64,000 nucleotides of DNA from Dipteris shenzhenensis (lineage: Eukaryota; Polypodiophyta; Polypodiopsida; Gleicheniales). Made by a program: the position numbers and the translations under genes. Below, one piece after another: positions 1 through 9,818 of this stretch. The notes under the pieces were generated by a model, which saw only the letters and a program-made list of their open reading frames with translations, did not search any database and was not told the DNA's origin. Numbering within the stretch: the first letter of the stretch is position 1; each line of letters starts with the position of its first letter. The stretch lies in NCBI GenBank assembly GCA_047967505.1, contig CM106538.1; one strand, given 5' to 3'.

Positions 1-1860
1 CCCCATCAGGTGGGCTAGATGGATAGTATCTGATCCCCTACTGGCCTTTAATCGATGCTCAAACTTATCTTGGCACTCACGCACCAAGTCTTGGGCATCC
101 CTTACATATTGCTCTTCTAAGACCGGGTCAGGGTAGGTGTCTTTATAGGTGGGAGCCAATGTTAGGCCCTAAGCCTGCACTAGCTTGTTTACTTCTAGAA
201 TAGGGGTACCTCAATGTCACCTTGGATGGAGGACTGTTCGGAGGTAGAGGAGGTGGCAAAAGTAGCTCTCTCATCCTGGATGAACACCTGATCGGGCACG
301 TCACCTACTCGAATGGCTTTCTTGCAATGGGTTGGCGGCTATGGAGGGATCTCAAAACTAGGAAACGGGGATACCTTTCCCTTCTTGGTGAGCTTCTTCA
401 TGGTCTTGCCTAGTGCCTTAGCCTGCATCCTGGTAATGACTTGTAGTGGCACTGTGGCCACTTGGCCTTGCTCAAAGCTAAGCAGATTGAGGCTGGTGCT
501 CTTTGGCTGGGTTAGTGGAGTGGTTGGCCTTCTCGTGGCACAGTCCTAGAATAGATGCTCCATCCACATCCCGCGCATAAGGGAGTGGGGTTGGTTGCAA
601 TTGGGGCGGTGGGCGTACAATCCCTGTATGGATAGTCCTTTAAGAAGTGTGGGGCCTGGCATTTGAAATAGGACATCGACGGGTTCGAAGTGCCTCGATA
701 AGGGCATTCATTTGCTCTATGGGGACCTTGGTAGGTATAACATTGGAGTGGGGGCCTCCGAGCCATTGAGTTCAGAACTCTCGCCCTTGCTTTTATGGGG
801 GCAGTCTGGAATACGGGGACTTGTTGATCCTCTGGCGGGAGGTACGGGGCCAAGGCTCCACTTCCCTCCTCATAAGGGTAATAATCATGAGGCCCATGAT
901 CAGGGTCCATTTCCTCCCAATCGTTGGGCAACTCTTCAACCAACACTTGATTGACTGGGGTGATGCGAGGCAGTGGGGGCTACAGACCTAGTATGGGTGG
1001 AGGTAGTGGAGCAAGTTGAGCACGGTACTGGCTAGAGCTGGCTCCAAGGCCACCATGCGGGAGTTGGGGGTGGGTGGGACAGTTAGAGCCAATGGGAGTC
1101 ACATTTGATACATGGGTTGGGGAAGGGACCTTGGAAAGCGACATTGGGAGATATCATGGTTTCCCCACCTATGGCAGAGTGCATAGTAGAGTGCTGGCCT
1201 TGCCCTTAGGCATAGGCACTCATTAGAAGGGTGGTTGCCATTGCATACCCCACACTAGACATTGTCTCATCGTGGAAACAAGTCGGGGTTGCTCGACACT
1301 TCTTTGGAGGTTCCTACTCTCCATTGTTGACCTAGCTGCTCCAACAAGGTGGAGGCTAGCTCACTCACATCCAAGCTTTTAGGCTCATTAGCTTCCTTCT
1401 TACTTAACTCTACACTCAAGGACCTAACTGATGGGGCTACTTCGGAGGGGTCGAGGCCTTATCCGAATCCACTTTGTCCATCATGTTGTCACATATACGG
1501 ATGGCCACTTTGCTGCATAGATCAAAGGAAGTGGGGTTCATTACCATGAGATGGTCATGTAGCTTTGGGTCTGCTAACCCTATAAGGAAGCATGGCAACA
1601 ATCGTTCGTCGCTCATTCACTCATAGGGTTCACAGCATGGGTCTTGTATTACTCCTTCAAGACTCTATGTGTCGTTTAAACTAGATTGAGTTTCTAGGCG
1701 GGGTCCTACGAATGAGTGGAGGCTAGGAATCGAGCTGCCGGACCACCAACTAGGACTGACGGTGGGCTGAGCATAGCTCGAAGCACTTTCCTCTGGCACA
1801 GGACCCTTTGGCAATATCCTTTCAAACCTCAGGTGCGTGTGGCATGCCTCTGGTTGGGGA
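1..1860 (-). pseudogene. Decayed Gypsy-type gag region (family A, minus copy)
   Basis: Reading the minus strand from about 1860 down to 1 gives fragments of a plant Gypsy gag in shifting frames. A gag core (PCFLIGLADPKLHDHLM) lies near 1520-1620. A Ser/Pro-rich linker follows, then VEELPNDWEEMD near 930 and two zinc-knuckle-like segments (CYTYQGPHRANECPYR and YFKCQAPHFLKDYPYR, about 600-710) that have each lost a cysteine. Below 180 a stretch reads VRECQDKFEHRLKASRG. The same landmarks recur in the same order on the plus strand at 26950-30133, so both are copies of one family. Several frameshifts and stops show it is dead. Pol is not seen and would lie left of the window. The long open frame at 512-946 is only the best-preserved piece. 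Confidence 0.75.
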
Positions 1861-1914
1861 CACCTAAGCTAAACTGAGGTTTTGGAATTTTTTGTTAATT
1901 CCTTAGCTACCCCA

Positions 1915-2600
1915 GAAGTATAGCACTAGTCTGTGGGCTAGCACTATAGCACCGGTCGGTGGGCTACGAGTATAGCAACGGTGGTGTAATACGGTTTTAG
2001 TAGTGGGCAGTGGTGTAACCTTTTAGCGGGCGATCAGTGGGATAGGAAATAGCATCAAGCGGTGCAATGAGTGTATGGTGACGATTGCTGGGGAAATAGG
2101 TGCCATGTGGTCAGTGCGATCCAAATGACGAACTATCCCCACATGCATAGGGATATAGTATGACACAAGTCGATGGGAAAATGACTCAGTGGGATAGTAT
2201 AACGACGACGGTGAAGTACACGAACAACACCAGATGGTGGGATTTTACAGCGATGGGTAGTGCGATGTAGCAATGCAATGATGGGGGAAATGATGCACCT
2301 ACGACCAGAGGGGTAGTTTCACCACATTGGTGGCATGATAGTAAAATAGCAACAGTTGGCGGGGAACCACTATAGCACCAATCAACGACCTGTCAGATCG
2401 GGGAGCAGAAGTAACTTTGAGAAGCATTAACTTCGGGCGACGGGATAGACCATGGTCAGGGGTTAGGTCGGTGGGGAAGTACTATGGCACTAAGTCAACT
2501 CTGTTGATCAGAGGGATCTGACTAATGCACCGATCGGTGGGGAATCTGGTCGATGTAATACGCTATCGCGTCGACTCAACGAGATAGTCAAACACAGTTG
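1915..2600. repeat. Degenerate short-word repeat tract in Gypsy leader
   Basis: This tract is built of loosely repeated words such as tagcac, ggtcggtgggg, cagtgggatag and gcgatg, giving a patchwork with no strict period and higher G and CG content than its flanks. It lies between the primer-binding site (3086-3105) and gag of the minus-strand family A element, so it is most likely the untranslated leader. I see no open frame worth calling. Confidence 0.55.
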
Positions 2601-3085
2601 CACCGACTAGGATTGGGTGATTTCTGAAGGTTTTTCAGTTTCTGTTCCTATTTTTTTGTGATGGGGGGGTGCTACACTACCTAATCTACCTACTCAATGA
2701 AAAAAACTTAAAAACAAACACTTTTTGGAAGTCAAAATGCAAAAACTCAAACAAGGGAAGTTCTAGAGCATGAAACTACTTCAAAACTTGACAAAAATCC
2801 TTAATTTTGTTGTTTTTTAAGGTAATTAGACTACACACACACCTTAGCAATCAATTTTACTATGTTTCTATCACCTTGAAACACCAAAAAGCAACCAAAA
2901 CAAGCCTCCCAAGCTCAAAAATGGCATTCCTACATGAATAAAACAAATTTCCGTCCTCTCTCTCTCTCTCTCCACCCCTCTTCTCTCCTACAACTCCACT
3001 AACAAGCTCCAAGTTAAGCTTGAAAACTTGTGCAATGGGTAGATATCGAAGGGAGACAAGTGCAAATGAAAAGCATACCTTTTAT
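2601..3085 (-). other. 5' leader of family A element, AT-rich part
   Basis: AT-rich DNA with a short CT run near 2957-2972 and no coding signal. By position it is the part of the leader next to the primer-binding site of the minus-strand element. Confidence 0.4.
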
Positions 3086-3105
3086 CTCCGGTAGCAATGC
3101 CAAAA
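3086..3105 (-). other. Primer-binding site of family A Gypsy (minus copy)
   Basis: On the minus strand this reads TTTTGGCATTGCTACCGGAG, a decayed match to the TTGGCGCCGTTGCCGGGGA type of site used by many plant Gypsy elements (tRNA-Asp type, from memory). It directly abuts an LTR end in CA at 3106. The plus copy has the better-preserved equivalent at 25131. Confidence 0.65.
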
Positions 3106-3620
3106 TGTGGTGTGGTCTCAACAGTGACTCACGTGTCATGGGGTAGTTGAAGATATGTTGATAGTCCGTGCTACTCCCAATGCATAGCATGAGCTGTCCG
3201 CAAGTGTCACTCAAGCAGCCTCCGGATTATTGCAATGTGGCTTCACATGAGAAAGGGGAAAGGGGAAGAGGGAAGGTGAGAGGAAGAAGAGGGGAGGGGA
3301 GAGGAAGAAGGAGGGAGAAGGGAGGAGGAGGAAGGGAAGAAGGAGAAGGGATTGAAGGGGGATAGAGTGACAACCATAAAGGCACTGCAATGGAAACAAG
3401 AGAACACCACACCCAAAACACTCTCTTGGAAGAGAAGAGGGAGCTTGTATTCAAACTTGTGCAAACAACAATGAAGACCAAAGTCAAAACTTTTGGCCTT
3501 TTATACAAGTGACCTTTTGAAGGGAGGGCCAACTCTTTTCCTTTTTAGCACTCTCCCTCACTTTACAACCATCGGCTCTTGGGCTCATAGGGTGCCAAGG
3601 CATATTTCTCTTCTTATCAA
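3106..3620 (-). mobile_element. LTR of family A Gypsy element (minus copy)
   Basis: In minus orientation the segment ends in CACCACA at 3106, immediately before the primer-binding site. It shares blocks with the plus-strand LTR at 24683-25130 in the same order: a TTGGCCCTCCCTTC block, a central CT-rich (CCTTCT) tract (plus strand about 3250-3365), a CTTGAGTGACAC block, and GACACGTGAGT near the end. The open frames on both strands here are shadows of the purine/pyrimidine tract. The outer boundary near 3620 is estimated from where similarity fades; no target duplication was identified. Confidence 0.65.
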
Positions 3621-3639
3621 CTCTCCCTATTGGTGAAAA

Positions 3640-4215
3640 TAGCGCTTGTGTTAACCATATTAAAGCGCTTGGGACATACATAGTATTAGGAGGTGGTCCT
3701 AACTGGTTCCCAAATAGCGCTTGTGTTAGCCTCACCACTCCTAGGCTCGGGTGATTTGGGGCTCAAACTCCCTGAGCACCCTCACACCTTCACCTGTTTG
3801 TGGTCATGCATGATGCATGAGACTCAAGCCTCGAGTGGCGAGACTCAGCTTCGTCGGGACACAACAGTAATGAGACAGTAACCCTGTCCCAGGATGATAT
3901 TTGGGGAACAAACTCCCTGAGTTTGAGCTGTCATCTTTGATGGCTATTTCCGTTGGCATTGCTACTTCCTGTGGATGTGGAGCTGAGTGCATGCACTTTG
4001 AAGTGTGCATCTCCTTGTTCCAACATCTCCTTGTTCTGGGCGGGGGAAGTTGGAACATACAACTGGTGCATGTTGCCTGGAATCTTTGGACTTTTGGGCG
4101 GGCTTGGGGTATTTGGGGATCAAACTCCCTAAGTTTGAGCTATACTCCTTCCGTGCACACATTGCTTGTTATCTTTTACGTTGGTGTATTTGGGTATCAA
4201 GCTCCCTCGAGCTTG
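3640..4215. repeat. Dispersed palindromic words (ggggctcaaactccctgag type)
   Basis: Four variants of a roughly 25-30 bp palindrome-like word occur at about 3751-3776, 3897-3930, 4110-4140 and 4186-4215, with the form tttgggg-tcaaactccctgag-tttgagct. Two copies of aatagcgcttgtgtta also lie at about 3640 and 3713. No protein recognised. The spacing is irregular, so this is not a simple tandem array. Confidence 0.5.
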
Positions 4216-4334
4216 TCCTGTTGAAGTAGATCATTCAGCTTGGTCACCTTTACTCATTAATTACCTTGCATTTGGTGGTTGTACTCTGTGGATGTTAAGT
4301 TATACTTTGTTGATGCTAACAACCACAGAATGAG

Positions 4335-6250
4335 TTGGTGCAATGTTTGGACCCTAATGAGGCAATTTCAGCCAAGTGTAAGGACATTCCCATAGAGTAC
4401 AAAGCTATAGTACCTTCATATAATAAATTTGTAGGGGGTGGGAATGGTTTGCCCTTGCTATGCATCAATGAAATCATAGATGATATCACACATAGGTTTG
4501 CTTTTGAGGGCAAACTTTTAGTGAAGTATGGCACTGTCAAAGCAAAGAACACCAAGTATGAGACATGCTTGTGTGCTAATTCACTGATCGACACAATTGT
4601 GAAACTATTACCTTAGTTATGCCACATTCCTTTGTCCAACAATACTAAGGACATGCTCTTGCCAGATTCCTTTTACAGGATTGAGGGTGCTATTTCAACA
4701 AAGAAAAGTTCAGGGGAGGGAGGGAGCTCATACTACTTTTTGTATGTTGATGCAACCACACTAGTGGGGAAAGGGGAAAAGTTTGAAGGCACCATTCACT
4801 TTGTGAATGAGAAAACAATAGTCGATTTTGCACCTCTTGCATCCTCGACATTGAAAATGAAGGAAGGGTTGATATCAACTCTCCCAGGCACTATCAGTGT
4901 GGTCATCATAAAGGTAGATGATAAGGGAGGCGCAATCGACCAAGTCATTATAGCTGATGGTCCGTGCGACCAAGATCATGCCGCTGTAAGTTTTTACCAA
5001 AAGCATTGAGTTTGCTTTGCAACCTCCTCGCACAAATTCCCAAAACTATTCATTTGTTGCAACTTGCATTTGTCAAAGAGCAGAAGAGCATCTTGACACA
5101 CCTCATCAAAGAGTACAACGAGCATGGGATTGTCATGTACACCCTAAGGAATGTTTCTTACATGATAGCAACAACACTTTGCGCTTCTATGACTTCTCCA
5201 TACTGGCTGAGATCCTTGATGACAACAAGAAAGAAAACCTTCAGCAAGTGTTTGTGGCTCAAGTGTCAAAGCTTGGCTATGCCAAGAGTAATCTCAAATT
5301 GCCCTTTCTTTGCAAACTTTATGTTATCAAATTTCTAGCCATTGAAACGGTCTTTGAATAGGTCTCAGGGATTCTACACTTCACAAATTTGAATGCACAA
5401 CTAGTCAAGTTCCAATGCAGCAACTATGGTGGTGCGCGTGTTAGCTGTGACCCAAAATATCCATACTACTACACTTGCACCTCAATTTAGATCATTTCAA
5501 ATGTTGTTGTCTTGAAGGGACATATCTATGGCCGCGATGGAAACAATGTAACTGTGACTATCCGAGGAGCACAAGTGGATACTCTACTCTAGTTCCAAAT
5601 AGCTTTCCTGGATTTGTATGGAGAGAGTGTTTTGGTTGTGCGCTCCATGCTCTCAGCCACATCAAACCAACTGGAAGCTTCACTATTAATAGTTCCAACC
5701 ACTTGGTGGCATTTGAAGCAAACACTTGAGATGTGCCATTGTACGTATTTCAACTTTCTTGCAATAGACTTTGCCAGCTTGCAGCTTTGGCTCATAGTTT
5801 CATTTGTTCTTTTTTGTGCTTGCACTTTTCGCGTTGAAGTAGCAAGCAATATGTCTTTACATGTTGACATAAAAAGCTACGCCATAAAGAGTCACATAAA
5901 GTTTATGAGAATGCACCCACAAAACTACGATGTTGTGCTATGTTTGATTGAATCTTCCACAGTTCACACATACCAAACATTGTTCCAAAACATTGCGATT
6001 ACATTCTTGCTAGTGCAACACATACAACTTTACCATGGAAAGACTTTATCATGGACTCCATGTCAGTGTACCCAGGTACTTCCGAAGTTGAGTGTATTAT
6101 TCATGCCCTCGATTCCAATTCAAATTCTCGTGTGATCATACATGACTACCTTGAGTGTGCTACCTCATTCCTGCACTACTCTTTCGAAGTCCTTGTCCAA
6201 GATGCATCGAGAACACATACTGTAATGCGATTGTTGAATGGTTCAATGTA
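4335..6250 (+). pseudogene. Unrecognised decayed coding tract upstream of Helitron relic
   Basis: A run of plus-strand frames (4335-4616, 4632-5009, 5017-5361, then short pieces to about 6250) has protein-like composition and follows one after another with stops or frame changes between, as in a decayed longer gene. I do not recognise the products. A stretch near 5500-5590 (VVLKGHIYGRDGNNVTVTI) has a beta-rich look that could suit an OB fold. Plant Helitrons often carry an RPA-like OB-fold gene, and the Helitron Rep relic begins just downstream on the same strand, so it could be a Helitron accessory gene or a captured host gene. This is weak inference. Confidence 0.25.
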
Positions 6251-6419
6251 GGTAAACAATGGACTGCTGATAAATGAACTAGCAAGCCTGCCAGAGATAT
6301 CACCACTACACACTTGCAAGTAAAAGTGCACTCATATTCATTGGAACGAAGACCATCAAACTGCCTTACTTTCTTTGGTTCGAACAATGCCCTAAGCAAC
6401 TGTAAAAAACATTGCTTTA

Positions 6420-7845
6420 TGTTACATGGCTACTTTTCCTAGTACTACGCACTCAATACAAGCTATCATAGTGAAAACATACAAAGCACAAAAATCCTTA
6501 ATGTCTACACACCCTCACAACAGTGTAGTTAGCACGACAACTAGCAGGCAAATTTCAAACCACGAAGTAGGTCTGTACAACCATGCACCCTCAAAAGAAC
6601 ACCTTGGACACCAATCTCCAACAATCAAAAAGTTTATTAGAAGTGTTGCAGACACACCTTCATTCTCCTATCTTTGCTATGGGGTTTTGGAGTTCAAAAA
6701 AAAAAAGCATCAAACTACCATAGCCGCAAGCATGTTCATGTGTGCACAAGGCATTATTCCAACAAACAATATGTCTCAAAGCCTTCTTTGCAAACTTTGT
6801 CACAATCAACTTAGAAAGAGCAAGGTTCCCAAATATGCTTCCAGCAACATGCCTTTGACCCAGCACTAAGAATTTATGAGTAGACTCAACACACTTGAAC
6901 AGGATTGATTGCCATCAGGATTCCATTCGTGCAAATACACGAGCTTACATACGAAGGGCACTTCGGTCTTCGTGGTGCAATAGCCAACGTGTTTGCTGAT
7001 GTTGATCGAGTTCAATGCATCTTGCCACATTTCTTGAATGACAGCTCAATAGTTTGTCATGCTAAAGCGGAAGCTTGAGTTCACCCATAGCTACATGAGT
7101 GGCCTAGTGCGACCAACACTTGCACTTAAAGCACTTGGTGAATTACTAGACACACCACTGTACAAAGAATCTAATGTGAATTTGGACCCACAATGGGCTC
7201 GAGAGTATAAACGGCATGACAGTTTTCACAGATGTAGGATATTCTATTGATCCACAAGAGGAAGACAACCGAACAGACACACTCGTACATGGTATTTACA
7301 CATCTCAACAAGTGGTTGACTTCCAAGATAAAACAATCAATGTTGCACCTTCCGAGGGTTTCAACCTACTGAGCATCTTCAGACAGACAAGTACTACGAA
7401 GAGCTTGCATTCCCAAATATTTTTTACGGCTACCCACGACAATACAAATTGCCAAGCCGCACTTCTTACCAAGACATTGCACGATGGGATCTCCTTAACA
7501 AAGATAGACGATTTGCATTCTCTATAGAAAACTTATTTTTCAAGACGATGAAAGTGCTAGTCGCACAAGTGTTGTCATCCTCTTGGGTCCGCATGAGGAA
7601 AGGACAATTGTGAGGACAAAGATTATTTGCAAAAGATGCAACAAAAGACACAAACATCAAATGCCTCCTACAATCAAACATTAGATTTCGCGACTTTGCA
7701 TGCCTCCGCACATATGTTGATTACAAATACAAACTCAAGAAAATCCTATTTGCAATGGTTAGACAACTAGGACCACCTACCTTCTTTTTAACTTTTTCTA
7801 GTGTAGAAAAGAACTGGCAGCCACTTGTAGGTTGCTTGCAATATA
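6420..7845 (+). pseudogene. Helitron Rep relic (DUF6570-like plus Helitron_like_N)
   Basis: Frame-shifting plus-strand pieces line up with the N-terminal half of a Helitron replication protein. LCKLCHNQLRKSKVPKYAS (about 6785-6845) and RKLEFTHSYMSGLVRPTLAL (about 7065-7125) fit a DUF6570-type region. VAPSEGFNLLSI (about 7340) and LAFPNIFYGYPRQYKLPS (about 7405-7460), followed by RWDLLNKDRRFAFSIENLFF, fit the start of Helitron_like_N. MVRQLGPPTFFLTFSSVEK (7755-7811) matches the conserved FLT motif 1 of the Rep domain. Similarity stops near 7842, before the HUH and tyrosine motifs and before any helicase, so it is truncated and dead. Terminal TC and CTRR-hairpin ends were not located. Families are named from memory. 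Confidence 0.7.
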
Positions 7846-7856
7846 AAGACCAGGGC

Positions 7857-8215
7857 AAGCTGACGGGAGGAGGGTGGAGGAGAAGGGGGGCCTATGAAAG
7901 GCTCCCGAGGACTGCGATGAGTAGCCTCTCTATACCTCCAAATATGATATGGTGAAAGGGGAGGGAGATGGGCAAGCTGAGCGGAGGAAACGGGAGGAAC
8001 CAGAGAAGAGGGGAGGGAGGGGGAGAGAGGAGGGCTTGAGCGGAACGCAAGTGGAAAGGAGAGGAGTGCCAAGGAGAGAGGGAGGAGGGTGGCAGCGAGG
8101 TGGAGGGAGGGAGGGAGGGAGGGAAGGAGAGGCTGAGAGGCGAGGGAGGGAGCAGCGAAACGGAGAGGTAAGGAGGGAGGCGGGCAGACGGAGAGGTAGG
8201 GAGGCAGAGTTAGGT
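7857..8215. repeat. Purine-rich (GGA/GGGA) low-complexity tract upstream of psaF
   Basis: About 360 bp of nearly pure G/A on the plus strand, with runs of gaggg. It starts where the Helitron similarity ends. The open frames across it are low-complexity artefacts. It could form triplex or quadruplex structures, but nothing shows a function. Confidence 0.7.
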
Positions 8216-8337
8216 TAATTTGCTATTTGTGCGAATTGATAGGGAAGGAGCTTAGGTTAATTTGGAGATTGAAAAAGAAACAACAAATTAATAGGTAGCA
8301 ATGCGAATAGGGGCAAATACAAGAGAGTGGAGGTTTT

Positions 8338-8364
8338 GGGGGGGGGGGGGGGGGGGGGGGGGGG
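8338..8364 (+). repeat. Homopolymer run of 27 G
   Basis: Twenty-seven consecutive G, about 190 bp upstream of the psaF start codon. Long poly-G runs are unstable and prone to assembly length error, so the exact number should be treated with caution. Confidence 0.85.
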
Positions 8365-8557
8365 TTGAGGTGAGCCAATGGGTGGCAAGGAGAAAGGCCC
8401 CTTATCTCCCTCACACGAGCGAGGGTCACCTTATCCACATTGATTTCCTTGAAACGCACGCTTCATCTTCCACCCGCTCATTGTTCTTGATATCTTTGAG
8501 CTCTTTTTTTTCAAGGTATCGTCGTCGCCATAGCCAAGCTACCTCCGAAGTCCAGCT
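8365..8557 (+). promoter_or_regulatory. psaF proximal promoter and 5' UTR
   Basis: Two reverse-strand GATAAG (I-box-like) elements are visible, at 8401-8406 and 8430-8435; the second lies in the context GTGGATAAGGT on the minus strand. GATA/I-box elements are known in light-regulated photosynthesis gene promoters. No convincing TATA box is present; TATA-less promoters with pyrimidine-rich initiators are known for some photosystem genes. A pyrimidine-rich stretch around 8460-8515 would suit an initiator and leader. The transcription start is not determinable from sequence alone. Confidence 0.4.
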
Positions 8558-9295
8558 ATGGCTTCCACTCTCGCCTTCTCCCCCTCAGGTCTCGTCTCCC
8601 CCCTCCATTCCTCCTCCAAGGACCTCTCCTCCTCTAAATCTTCCTCCTTTCCTCGCCTCCCCTCCCTCCCCCTTCCCAAATCTCGCTTCACTTGCTCCAT
8701 CTCCCCCCAGGAACAACAACAGCCCGCTGGCAAGCTCGCCACTGCCCTCGCCCTCGCCGCTATCCTCTCCTCCACCCCCCTCTCCTCCTCCCCTCCTGCC
8801 CTCGCCGACGTCGCTGGCCTCACCCCTTGCAAGGAGTCTCAGGCCTTCGCCAAGCGCGAGGAGAAGGCGATCAAGAAGCTTGCCAAGCGCCTCGACAAGT
8901 ATGCCCCTGACAGCGCCCCCGCTCTAGCTATTAATGCCACCATAGAGAAGACCAAGCGCCGTTTTGACTTCTATGGCAAGCAGGGCCTGCTGTGCGGAAC
9001 TGATGGGCTCCCTCACCTCATCGTTGATGGTGATCAAGCTCACTTGGGCGAGTTTGTGTATCCGGGTATTATTTTCCTCTACATTGCAGGATGGATTGGG
9101 TGGGTTGGCAGGAGCTATCTCATCGAAATTAAGGCCACCGCAAAGAAGCCTACTGAGAAGGAGATTATCATTGATGTTCCTCTTGCTACCAAGCTAATCT
9201 GGAGGGGTTTCACCTGGCCTCTGGCTGCCATCAGCGAGTTCAGGAACGGAAAGCTGATCGAGTTGGATGCCAACATAACTGTTTCCCCTAGATAA
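8558..9295 (+). CDS. PSAF: Photosystem I reaction centre subunit III (PsaF), chloroplast precursor
   Basis: A 245-residue single-exon precursor. Residues 1-50 are Ser/Pro/Leu-rich like a stromal transit peptide. A hydrophobic stretch (about 59-72) ending in the cleavage motif ALA at 81-83 fits a lumen-transfer signal. The mature protein would start at D84 ([11 protein letters not shown]) and be 162 residues long, as usual for the family. The Lys-rich helix at 99-115 corresponds to the plastocyanin/cytochrome c6 docking helix on the lumenal side of photosystem I. Other family hallmarks are [38 protein letters not shown] and the membrane segment [16 protein letters not shown]. Two cysteines, in LTPCKE and LLCGT, may form the disulfide known in this subunit. 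The start is the first in-frame ATG giving a full transit peptide. No neighbouring gene is functionally linked, as expected for a nuclear gene. It appears intact. Confidence 0.97.
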   Translation: MASTLAFSPSGLVSPLHSSSKDLSSSKSSSFPRLPSLPLPKSRFTCSISPQEQQQPAGKLATALALAAILSSTPLSSSPPALADVAGLTPCKESQAFAKREEKAIKKLAKRLDKYAPDSAPALAINATIEKTKRRFDFYGKQGLLCGTDGLPHLIVDGDQAHLGEFVYPGIIFLYIAGWIGWVGRSYLIEIKATAKKPTEKEIIIDVPLATKLIWRGFTWPLAAISEFRNGKLIELDANITVSPR

Positions 9296-9560
9296 GCTAT
9301 CCCAACATCTTTCCCTTGTGCTCTGTGTCAACGATCGGCAATGATTTCGTTCTTAAACCGTTGCTTCTCTCTTTCCGAATCTTGTTTAGTGCTTTGATGT
9401 AGATCTTCTGCCGGGATCTCTTGTGGACGTCCATTGTTTGAAATCTGTAAACAATGCCAGTTTATTTCCACTGGACGGCTGCTATCGTTCGCATGCTGTA
9501 TTGAGTAATTTTATTACTGTAAATGTACGAGTTGTTTTGTTAGTAGCACAACGTTCAGTT
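9296..9560 (+). other. psaF 3' UTR (approximate)
   Basis: T-rich DNA downstream of the psaF stop, with TGTAAA-type words near 9447 and 9528 that could act as upstream polyadenylation elements. There is no clear AATAAA. The end is an estimate. Confidence 0.35.
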
Positions 9561-9710
9561 AAGCAAAGGTGATCTTGAGTTCCTCACGTGTTAATGCCTT
9601 TGGAACTGCTTATGACTAAGTTTATCAGAAAGACCTGGCCTTAGTCATTTCGTAATATAGCTATGAAAGGAATGTGGTCTGTCTTAATGCTGAAGCGCCA
9701 CTGTTGAATT

Positions 9711-9818
9711 ACTTATGTGATCTATGGACAAAGATGAGTTACAATCTGCCGGGCTAAATGCTGAACTTACGTGATCTATGGACAAAGATAAGTTACAATC
9801 TGCCGGGCTAAATGCTGA
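9711..9818. repeat. Two-copy 54-bp tandem repeat
   Basis: Two adjacent 54-bp units (starting at 9711 and 9765) differ at only a few bases. Both contain gatctatggacaaagat and ctgccgggctaaatgctga. No coding content. Confidence 0.85.

Noticed and set aside
8539-8927. Long frames on both strands overlapping the psaF transit-peptide region
   Set aside because: Shadows of the GC- and CT-rich psaF coding sequence in other frames.
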